Positions 1 to 9,291 of a stretch of 14,180 nt of DNA are shown here, in pieces. This stretch comes from Candidatus Spyradenecus faecavium. GTDB taxonomy: Bacteria; Verrucomicrobiota; Kiritimatiellia; RFP12; DVOR01. The notes under the pieces were generated by a model. The model made no database searches. It was not told where the DNA came from and was given only the letters and a program-made list of their open reading frames with translations. Location of the stretch: the NCBI GenBank assembly GCA_018713405.1, contig DVOR01000009.1, positions 1 to 14,180 of the forward strand. The letters run 5' to 3'. Position 1 is the stretch's first letter. Every line of letters begins with the position of its first letter. The translations under genes and the position numbers were made by a program.

Positions 1-10
1 GGTTGGCCGC

Positions 11-39
11 TTGCGGGGTGGGGGGACATTTGCTACAAT
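11..39 (+). promoter_or_regulatory. Probable sigma-70-type promoter of carB
   Basis: A -35-like TTGCGG (11-16) is followed after 17 bp by TACAAT (34-39), which is preceded by TG at 31-32 (TGC-TACAAT, an extended -10). The start of transcription would fall near 46, giving a leader of about 45 nt before the carB start at 91. The same TGCTAYAAT core followed 7 nt downstream by CCGTT recurs before the GH84 gene, which supports its use. The -35 matches only the TTG half of the consensus. Confidence 0.6.
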
Positions 40-90
40 ACAGGCCCGTTTATGGCACATCGCCGTAAGAGCGAAAAGAAGGCAGGTTCT

Positions 91-3294
<3,204 letters not shown>

Positions 3295-3317
3295 GGCGTC
3301 CTGCAGGACACATCCGG

Positions 3318-3354
3318 CGCCCCGGGCCTTTCGGCCCGGGGCGTTTCCTTTTTG
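3318..3354 (+). terminator. Intrinsic terminator after carB
   Basis: A perfect 11-bp GC stem (CGCCCCGGGCC, 3318-3328, with its complement at 3333-3343) closes on a TTTC loop and is followed by a T-rich run TTTCCTTTTTG (3344-3354). It lies 24 bp after the carB stop, so carB is separated from the next gene. Confidence 0.92.
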
Positions 3355-3424
3355 TCCCAGTCGCTTTCGTGTGTACGCAGGGGTGGGGTGGGCGGGAAAA
3401 GGGCAAGCGGGGGTGACGGGGATT

Positions 3425-3433
3425 TGGTAGACT
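3425..3433 (+). promoter_or_regulatory. Possible extended -10 promoter of the antiporter gene
   Basis: TGGTAGACT resembles an extended -10 (TG-N-TAGACT, four of six matches to TATAAT). A start of transcription about 7 nt downstream would fall near 3440, only about 3 nt before the ATG at 3443, so the transcript would be almost leaderless. I see no convincing -35. Some promoter must lie here because a strong terminator sits just upstream, but this exact site is tentative. Confidence 0.35.
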
Positions 3434-3442
3434 GTGGGTATC

Positions 3443-4855
3443 ATGAGTCAGTTGACCTATTTGATTGCCTTTTTGGCGTTGATCGCATTGATCGCGGTGG
3501 TTCAGGTTGTGGCGCGGCGCATCCATGTGCCGTCGGTGGTGGCGCTGATGGTCACGGGCATCGTCATCGGGCCGAATTGCTTCGACCTCCTGCACCTCAT
3601 CGCGGAGTGGACGACGCCCGGGATTGTGGCTTCCGGCGACACGACGGCGGCGCTCTACCACGTGGTGGAGGCGCTCGGCTTCCTGGGGCTGGTCTTCCTG
3701 ATGGCGTTGGCGGGCGTGGAGACGAACCTGCGTCTGCTGGCGAACGAGCGCAAGGCCGTGGCCACGCTCTCCGTCCTTACGTACCTGTTGCCGTCCCTGG
3801 CGGGCTTCTTCGTCTACTGGCTCTTCGCGCCGGAGGGGAGCGCGTGGATCATCCCGGCGGTGGTCTATGCCTCGCTCTTCGCCTCGCACGACGTGGGCAT
3901 CGTCTTTCCCGTGTTGCGCGAACTCGGCCTCATGAGGTCGCGCTTCGGCGTGACGGTGCTTTCGGCCACCATCGTGACGGACATCCTGTCGCTCGTCACG
4001 CTGGCCGTCTGCATCCAGCTGCACGCGATGGAGGCGACCGCGACCGGTGGCGGCATGGCGCTGGTGCAGAGCATCTCGTTGCTTGAGCACATCGACACCG
4101 CCGCGCTGGGCGCGTGGTTCACGCCGGCCTTCCTGGGCGTGATCGTCCTCTTCCTGGCCGCCGTCATGTTCGTGGTGCCGTTGCTGTGGCGCGTGGTGGA
4201 GTGGGTGGTGCCGCAGACGCACGAGACGAAGCCGACCTTCTTCGTCCTCGTGGTGCTGCTGATGGTTCTCTTCGGCGAGATGATCGGCATCAACCTCATC
4301 GTGAGCGCCTTCGTCACGGGCATCGCCGTGGCGCGCACGCCGGGCTTCCGCGACCCCAAGGACGGCGTCCACGACAAGCTCGAGGCCATCGGCTTCGGCC
4401 TGGTCATCCCCTTCCTCTTCCTCTGCTTCGGCTTCGAGGCCGACCTCAAGACCTTCTTCGGCATGGCCAACGGCGGCACGGAGGTCGTGCGCGGGTGGCT
4501 CCTCGCCGGCGCCACCGTCGTGGGGCTGATCGTCAGCAAGGTGCTCAGCGGCTGGCTGGCCCTGCGGAGCACCGGGTTCGACGGGCGCCAGGCCTTCTGC
4601 GCCGGCCTGATGACGGTGCCGCAGCTCTCCGCGACCGTGGCGGCGGCGCTCATCGCCACGAACCTGGGCATCCTCGGCAAGGAGTTCTTCAACGCCATCG
4701 TCGTGCTCTCGCTGTGCACGGCCATCCCCTTCCCGCCGCTCGTGCGCCTCTTCATCGCCAAGGGCCACGTGCCCTTCGTCCGCCGCCGCAAGGGCGCCAC
4801 CCCGGCGGACGACAAGGCCGTCACCGAGCTCGACCACCTGGACCTCACCGTCTGA
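3443..4855 (+). CDS. Cation:proton antiporter (CPA2 / Kef-NapA type membrane protein)
   Basis: This is a 470-residue, very hydrophobic protein with about a dozen membrane spans, like the Na+(K+)/H+ exchanger domain of the CPA2 family. Family-like stretches include VPSVVALMVTGIVIGPN near the N-terminus, ASHDVG (147-152), an acidic residue in a mid-protein helix (T179-D180 in TIVTDILSLV), and MTVPQLSATVAAAL followed by NAIVVLSL near the end. The single Asp with Thr before it, rather than the DD pair of electrogenic NapA, suggests an electroneutral or Kef-like exchanger; this is inference. There is no C-terminal TrkA-N/RCK domain, so it is a bare transport unit. ATG 3443 was preferred to an in-frame GTG at 3434, but neither has a clear Shine-Dalgarno. 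The first ~20 codons are noticeably AT-richer than the rest. The stop codon overlaps the ribosome site of the next gene, so the two are probably co-transcribed. The ion is not predictable. Confidence 0.85.
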   Translation: MSQLTYLIAFLALIALIAVVQVVARRIHVPSVVALMVTGIVIGPNCFDLLHLIAEWTTPGIVASGDTTAALYHVVEALGFLGLVFLMALAGVETNLRLLANERKAVATLSVLTYLLPSLAGFFVYWLFAPEGSAWIIPAVVYASLFASHDVGIVFPVLRELGLMRSRFGVTVLSATIVTDILSLVTLAVCIQLHAMEATATGGGMALVQSISLLEHIDTAALGAWFTPAFLGVIVLFLAAVMFVVPLLWRVVEWVVPQTHETKPTFFVLVVLLMVLFGEMIGINLIVSAFVTGIAVARTPGFRDPKDGVHDKLEAIGFGLVIPFLFLCFGFEADLKTFFGMANGGTEVVRGWLLAGATVVGLIVSKVLSGWLALRSTGFDGRQAFCAGLMTVPQLSATVAAALIATNLGILGKEFFNAIVVLSLCTAIPFPPLVRLFIAKGHVPFVRRRKGATPADDKAVTELDHLDLTV

Positions 4856-4859
4856 GGAG
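4855..4859 (+). promoter_or_regulatory. Ribosome binding site AGGAG overlapping the antiporter stop codon
   Basis: AGGAG lies 6 nt before the ATG at 4866 and its first base is the last base of the TGA ending the antiporter gene. It fixes the start of the ABC ATPase and implies translational coupling between the two genes. Confidence 0.8.
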
Positions 4860-4865
4860 CGCGTC

Positions 4866-5831
4866 ATGGCGGAACCGTTGCTCGAGATCGAGGACCTCAG
4901 CGTCACCTTCCGCACGCCCGGCGGCGAGGTCACGCCCGTCCCCGGCGTCAGTCTGCGCGTCGACCCCGGCGAACGCGTTGCGCTCGTGGGCGAGAGCGGG
5001 TGCGGCAAGTCCGTCACCGCCCTTTCCGTGACGGCCCTCCCGCCCACCGACCGCGCGCGCCGCACCGGCCGCATCCGCTTCGCCGGGCGCGACCTGCTGG
5101 GCGACGACGCCGCGCTCCGCGAGGCCCGCCGCGGCGGCATCGCCTACGTCTTCCAGGACCCGATGGCGAGCCTCAACCCCGTCCTGCGCATCCGCGACCA
5201 AATCGCCGAGGCCCTCCCGCCGATGCCCCGCGCGGCGCGGCGCGAACGCATCCTGGCCCTTCTGGCGGACGTCGGCCTGCCGGACCCCGCCCGCGCCGCC
5301 GATTCCTATCCCTGCGGCCTCTCCGGCGGGCAGTGCCAGCGCGTCATGCTCGCCATGGCCCTCGCGGCCGACCCGCGCCTGCTCATCGCCGACGAGCCCA
5401 CCACCGCGCTCGACGTCACCACCCAGCGGCGCATCCTCGGCGTGATGGACGACCTCGCCCGCAAACGCGGCATGGCCGTCTTGCTCATCACGCACAACCT
5501 GGGCATCGTCGCCAACTACATGCAGCGCCTCTACGTCATGTACGCCGGGCGCATCGTCGAGAGTGGACCCGTGCGCGACGTCCTCTCCGCCCCGCGCCAC
5601 CCCTACACGCAGGGCCTCCTTGCCGCGGTGCCCTCGCTCCGCCTCGACAAGCCCCGCCTGCAGGACATCCCCGGCACCGTCCCGCCGCCCGGCCGTTTCC
5701 CGCCCGGCTGCGCCTTCGCGCCCCGTTGCCCCCGCGCCACCCCCGCCTGCGCCGAGGCGATCCCGCCCCTCGTCGCCTCCGGCCCCCGCGCCGTCCGTTG
5801 CGCCAATCTCCCGTTTCCCCCGAGATCCTGA
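4866..5831 (+). CDS. Peptide-type ABC importer ATP-binding protein (OppD/DppD family)
   Basis: This 321-residue cytoplasmic ATPase would power uptake of oligopeptides, dipeptides, nickel or related solutes. All nucleotide-binding motifs are intact: Walker A GESGCGKS (42-49), a Q-loop in YVFQDPMASLNP, signature LSGGQ (152-156), Walker B LLIADE (172-177) and the switch histidine H210 in ITHN. After the ATPase core comes the oligopeptide/dipeptide C-terminal domain, seen as RHPYTQGLL, the PGTVPPP motif and a cysteine-rich tail (GCAFAPRCP...C). That tail is the signature of OppD/OppF-type subunits, some of which bind an Fe-S cluster or metal there. Length is usual for the family. It follows the antiporter by 10 bp with an overlapping ribosome site. 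No permease, binding protein or second ATPase is nearby, so it would have to work with components encoded elsewhere. The substrate is not predictable. Confidence 0.92.
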   Translation: MAEPLLEIEDLSVTFRTPGGEVTPVPGVSLRVDPGERVALVGESGCGKSVTALSVTALPPTDRARRTGRIRFAGRDLLGDDAALREARRGGIAYVFQDPMASLNPVLRIRDQIAEALPPMPRAARRERILALLADVGLPDPARAADSYPCGLSGGQCQRVMLAMALAADPRLLIADEPTTALDVTTQRRILGVMDDLARKRGMAVLLITHNLGIVANYMQRLYVMYAGRIVESGPVRDVLSAPRHPYTQGLLAAVPSLRLDKPRLQDIPGTVPPPGRFPPGCAFAPRCPRATPACAEAIPPLVASGPRAVRCANLPFPPRS

Positions 5832-5839
5832 CGCGGGAC

Positions 5840-5871
5840 TGGACAAAGCATGCGGGGAAGTGTGCTATAAT
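5840..5871 (+). promoter_or_regulatory. Extended -10 promoter of the GH84-DUF362-polyferredoxin operon
   Basis: A consensus TATAAT (5866-5871) with TGC immediately before it is the best -10 in the window. The best -35-like match, TGGACA (5840-5845), sits 20 bp upstream, longer than optimal, so the extended -10 probably carries recognition. CCGTT follows 7 nt after the -10 (5878-5882), as in the carB promoter, placing the transcript start near there and a leader of about 40 nt. Confidence 0.7.
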
Positions 5872-5901
5872 GTGCGACCGTTGAATGGAAAACCTGTAGA
5901 A

Positions 5902-5910
5902 AAGGAAAGG
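5902..5910 (+). promoter_or_regulatory. Ribosome binding site of the GH84 gene
   Basis: The purine run AAGGAAAGG ends 8 nt before the ATG at 5919 and supports that start, which also places a signal peptide at the protein's N-terminus. Confidence 0.75.
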
Positions 5911-5918
5911 CCAAGACG

Positions 5919-8333
5919 ATGAAGACGACCCTTTTTGCCTTGATGGCGGTGAGCGCGGGCGCGGTGTGCGCCGACGTGCTCCCGGCCTCCATGCGCGTGT
6001 GGCCGACGCCGCAGGAGGTGACGCTGTCCGGCGGTGACTTCGACAAGCCCGACGAGATTGCCCTGGCCCCCGCGCAGGGGTTCGACGCGGACGCCAAGGC
6101 CGCGCTCGCGGCCATCGCCCCCCTGACCGATGACGCGGACTTCACGCTCACGTGGAAGACCGACGTCTCGCTCCCGAAGGAAGGCTACACGCTGACCCTG
6201 GGTGAGGACGGCGCGACGTTGACCGCCGCCGACGCCTCCGGCTTCTTCTACGGTGTGCAGACGCTCCGCCAGCTGCTCGCCTCCAGCGAGTACCAGGGCG
6301 TCACGATCAAGGACTGGCCGGACGTGCCCTTCCGCGGGACGGTCGAGGGCTTCTACGGCCTGCCGTGGAGCTTCGAGGCCCGCAAGAGCCAATTCCGCTT
6401 CTATGGCGAGACCAAGATGAACACCTACATCTATGGTCCCAAGGACGATCCTTTCCACGGCTTCTCCAACCGCTGGCGCGACCCTTACCCTGAGGCCGAG
6501 GCGCGCCGCATCGCCGAGCTCGTGCGCGTGGCCCACGAGAACAAGGTCAACTTCGTGTGGGCCGTCCATCCCGGCCGCGACATCCACTGGAAGGACGACT
6601 CCGACATGCGCGCCTGCGTGGCGAAGTTCGAGATGATGTACAAGCTCGGCGTCCGCTCCTTCGCCGTCTTCTTCGACGACATCGGCGGCGAGGGCGCCCG
6701 CGCGGAGAAGCAGGTCGAGCTCCTCAACTACGTGAACCGCAACTTCGTCCGCGTGAAGGGCGACGTCACGCCCCTCATCCTCTGCCCCACGCAGTACAAC
6801 AAGGCTTGGTCCGGCGGACCCTACCTCGAGGTCCTCGGCAAGGGCCTCGACCCCGACATCCAGGTGATGTGGACCGGCGACTCCGTCTGCACCAACATCA
6901 CCAAGGATACGGCCGAATGGTTCATCGGCAAGGTCGGCCGCAAGCCCTACATCTGGTGGAACTGGCCCGTCAGCGACTACTGCAAGGCCCACCTCCTCCT
7001 CGGCCGTTGCTACGGCAACGACCCCTCCAACGGCCCGCGCTACGCCGGCTTCGTCTCTAACCCCATGGACAAGCCCGAGGCCTCGAAGATCCCGCTCTTC
7101 GGCGTGGCCGCCTATGCCTGGAATCCCGATGATTTCGACTCCGACCAGGCGTGGCGCGACGGTATCCGCCGCAACTTCCCCTACGTGGCCGCCGCCATGC
7201 AGACCTTCGCCGAGCACAACTCCGACCAGGGCCCCAACGGCCACGGCTACCGCCGCGAGGAGTCCGTCGCCATCGAGCAGACCGTCCGCCGCGTCACGCA
7301 GGCCCTCACCGCGGGCAAAGCCCCCGCCGCGGAGGACCTGGACGCCGTCGCCGCCGAGTTCCGGAAGATCGCCAAGTCCGGCGACACCCTCCTGAAGAAG
7401 TGCGCCAACCCCCTCTTCATGACCGAGGTCGGCGACTGGGTCACCCTCTTCCGCTCTCTGGGCGACACCGGCGCCACGCTGACCGCCGCCCTCGCCGGCG
7501 AGGGTTCCGCCCAGGACGCCCTCAATCGCCTGTTGGCCTACCGCGCCGAGCAGGCCGTCCTCTCCAAGCGCAACGGCCAGAAGCCCTACCAGCAGGGCGC
7601 GGGCATCGAGGTCGCCAGCCGCGTCCTCACCCCCTACGTCAACCGCGCCGCCGACGCGCTCTACGCCAAACTCTGGCAGGAGACCGCCGGCAAGCCTGCG
7701 CCGAAGGCCGAGGCCAAGCTCTACGAGTTCATCACCAACGTCCCCGCCCTCAAGACCTACTCCGTGAGCCGCAAGGGCACCTTCGTGCAGCTCCCCCGCA
7801 TCATGGAGCCCAAGACCCTCCAGCCTAACGAGTGGCTCGGCATCCGCCTGCCCGACGGCGTCACCGCCACCTGGGTGCACTTCATCCTCGACTCTGCCGA
7901 CGCCCCCAAGCAGGGCCGTATCCAGATTTCCTCGGACGGCGGCCAGACCTGGTCCGAGCGCGCCACCGTCGTCAGCGGCAACGGCAAGGTCGGCGAGATG
8001 GAAATCCGCCGCATCGACCCCAAGGACGGCATCAACGCCGCCCGCTACGTGAACCTCTCCAACAAGCCCGTCACCATCACCCTCCAGCAGTTCAAGGTTG
8101 ACGTGCCCAAGGACGCCTCCGCCAACGTCTTCGGCGCCATGACCGACGGCGACCTCGCCTCCGGTTACGCCCTTGCCGCCCACCAGAGCGTCCGCGTCCC
8201 CTTGGCCAAGCCCGTCACCGAGGCGAACACCAAGGTCCTTGCCACCGGCCCCGTCACCGTCGCGCTGGAGGCCGACGCCGTCGTCATCACCGCCGGCGAC
8301 GCCCCCGTCGCCGTCCACGAAGTCGTCCACTGA
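5919..8333 (+). CDS. Secreted beta-N-acetylglucosaminidase, glycoside hydrolase family 84
   Basis: This 804-residue protein should release terminal beta-GlcNAc from glycans such as mucin O-glycans or O-GlcNAc proteins outside the cytoplasm. A Sec signal peptide (MKTTLFALMAVSAGAVCA) has a likely cut after residue 18. Residues ~20-135 form the N-terminal domain common to GH84 and GH20 enzymes. The GH84 barrel begins at RGTVEGFYG (139-147), with GPKDDP (K175), FVWAVHPGRDI and FFDDIGGEG. The adjacent aspartates D253-D254 match the catalytic pair of GH84 substrate-assisted hydrolysis. CPTQYNKAW, MWTGDSV, YIWWNWPVSDY and AYAWNP follow, all close to the Bacteroides thetaiotaomicron enzyme. After a helical segment (~430-600) comes a beta-rich C-terminal part (~600-804) that may bind carbohydrate. 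A cysteine in the signal lacks a proper lipobox, so it is probably not a lipoprotein. It is first in an operon with two redox genes that have no obvious link to it. Confidence 0.95.
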   Translation: MKTTLFALMAVSAGAVCADVLPASMRVWPTPQEVTLSGGDFDKPDEIALAPAQGFDADAKAALAAIAPLTDDADFTLTWKTDVSLPKEGYTLTLGEDGATLTAADASGFFYGVQTLRQLLASSEYQGVTIKDWPDVPFRGTVEGFYGLPWSFEARKSQFRFYGETKMNTYIYGPKDDPFHGFSNRWRDPYPEAEARRIAELVRVAHENKVNFVWAVHPGRDIHWKDDSDMRACVAKFEMMYKLGVRSFAVFFDDIGGEGARAEKQVELLNYVNRNFVRVKGDVTPLILCPTQYNKAWSGGPYLEVLGKGLDPDIQVMWTGDSVCTNITKDTAEWFIGKVGRKPYIWWNWPVSDYCKAHLLLGRCYGNDPSNGPRYAGFVSNPMDKPEASKIPLFGVAAYAWNPDDFDSDQAWRDGIRRNFPYVAAAMQTFAEHNSDQGPNGHGYRREESVAIEQTVRRVTQALTAGKAPAAEDLDAVAAEFRKIAKSGDTLLKKCANPLFMTEVGDWVTLFRSLGDTGATLTAALAGEGSAQDALNRLLAYRAEQAVLSKRNGQKPYQQGAGIEVASRVLTPYVNRAADALYAKLWQETAGKPAPKAEAKLYEFITNVPALKTYSVSRKGTFVQLPRIMEPKTLQPNEWLGIRLPDGVTATWVHFILDSADAPKQGRIQISSDGGQTWSERATVVSGNGKVGEMEIRRIDPKDGINAARYVNLSNKPVTITLQQFKVDVPKDASANVFGAMTDGDLASGYALAAHQSVRVPLAKPVTEANTKVLATGPVTVALEADAVVITAGDAPVAVHEVVH

Positions 8334-8357
8334 CCCACGGCCGCCGCGCGGCCCCAC

Positions 8358-8365
8358 GGAGGAAA
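8358..8365 (+). promoter_or_regulatory. Ribosome binding site of the DUF362 gene
   Basis: GGAGGAAA precedes the ATG at 8370, with GGAGG ending 7 nt before it. It is a strong site and decides the start. A small 6-bp hairpin (8339-8344 with 8348-8353) lies just upstream, with no T-run. Confidence 0.85.
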
Positions 8366-8369
8366 CGCC

Positions 8370-9275
8370 ATGAAGCGCAGAACCTTCCTCATGTCCGGGG
8401 CCGCGCTGGCCGTTGCGGCGCCCACCGCCACCCTCGCCGCCGCCGAGGCCCCCGCGCCCGGCGGCCCCAAGAGCAAGGTCGTGGCCGTGCGCAACGGCGA
8501 GCCCGAGGCCCTCTTCCGCAAGGGCATCGCCGCGCTCGGCGGCATCGCGGCCTTTGTCCGCCCCGGCCAAAAGGTCGTCGTCAAGCCCAACATCGGCTGG
8601 GACCGCGCCCCCGAATACGGCGCGAACACCAATCCCGCCCTCGTCGGCGAGATCGTCCGCCAGTGCCTCGCCGCCGGCGCCGCGCAGGTGGAGGTCTTCG
8701 ACCACACCTGCAACAACTGGGAGCGGTGCTACCGCAACTCCGGCGTCGCCGAGGCCGTGGCCCGGGCCGGCGGCAAGATGGTCGAGGCCCACGACCGCGA
8801 CGCCTACCGCGAGGTCTCCCGCCCCGCCGCCGGCAGCATGAAGACCGCCCTCATCCACCGCGCCATCCTCGACGCGGACGTCTTCATCAACGTCCCCATC
8901 CTCAAGCACCACGGCGGCGCGAGGGTCACCGCCGCCCTCAAGAACTTCATGGGCTTGGTCTGGGACCGCCAGTACATGCACGCCCACGACCTCGACCAGT
9001 GCATCGCCGACGCCGCGCTCTACCGCAAGCCGGACCTCAACGTCATCGACGCCTACCGCATCATGCCCACCAACGGCCCGCGCGGCGTCACCCTCAACGA
9101 CGTCCGCACCGTGAAGTACCAGATCCTCTCCACCGACATCGTCGCGGCGGACGTCCTGGCCTGCAAGCTCCTGCGCACCCCGCCAGAGACTGTGCGCTAC
9201 CTCGCCCACGCCGCGAAGCTCGGCCTTGGCACGGACGACGAATCGCGCCTGGACATCGTCCGCCTGGAGGCGTGA
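8370..9275 (+). CDS. Tat-exported DUF362 domain protein
   Basis: This 301-residue protein belongs to the DUF362 family, whose reaction is unknown. The N-terminus KRRTFLMSGAALAVAAPTA fits a twin-arginine signal (RRTFLM, residues 3-8, then a hydrophobic alanine-rich run), with processing likely near residue 25. A Tat signal implies export of a folded, perhaps cofactor-bearing, protein. The recognisable family blocks are VVVKPNIGW (69-77), the asparagine-rich ANTNP just after it, DHTCNNWERCY (111-121, with C114 and C120), and LKHHGG...TAALKNFMG (178-195). No classical Fe-S cysteine motif is present in this copy, unlike DUF362 proteins fused to a ferredoxin. It starts 36 bp after the GH84 gene and ends 16 bp before the polyferredoxin gene. 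The pairing with a membrane ferredoxin is known in other bacteria and suggests that the neighbour delivers or accepts its electrons in the periplasm. That role is inference. Confidence 0.88.
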   Translation: MKRRTFLMSGAALAVAAPTATLAAAEAPAPGGPKSKVVAVRNGEPEALFRKGIAALGGIAAFVRPGQKVVVKPNIGWDRAPEYGANTNPALVGEIVRQCLAAGAAQVEVFDHTCNNWERCYRNSGVAEAVARAGGKMVEAHDRDAYREVSRPAAGSMKTALIHRAILDADVFINVPILKHHGGARVTAALKNFMGLVWDRQYMHAHDLDQCIADAALYRKPDLNVIDAYRIMPTNGPRGVTLNDVRTVKYQILSTDIVAADVLACKLLRTPPETVRYLAHAAKLGLGTDDESRLDIVRLEA

Positions 9276-9291
9276 TCGGGAAGCCCCCGCG

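Noticed and set aside
5919..5976. Lipoprotein signal in the GH84 protein (Cys17)
   Set aside because: The residues before the cysteine (GAV) do not form a lipobox, while AVCA followed by D fits an ordinary signal peptidase cut.
8339..8353. Small GC hairpin between the GH84 and DUF362 genes as a terminator
   Set aside because: Only a 6-bp stem with a 3-nt loop and no following T-run; it sits just before a strong ribosome site, so it is at most a minor intercistronic structure.
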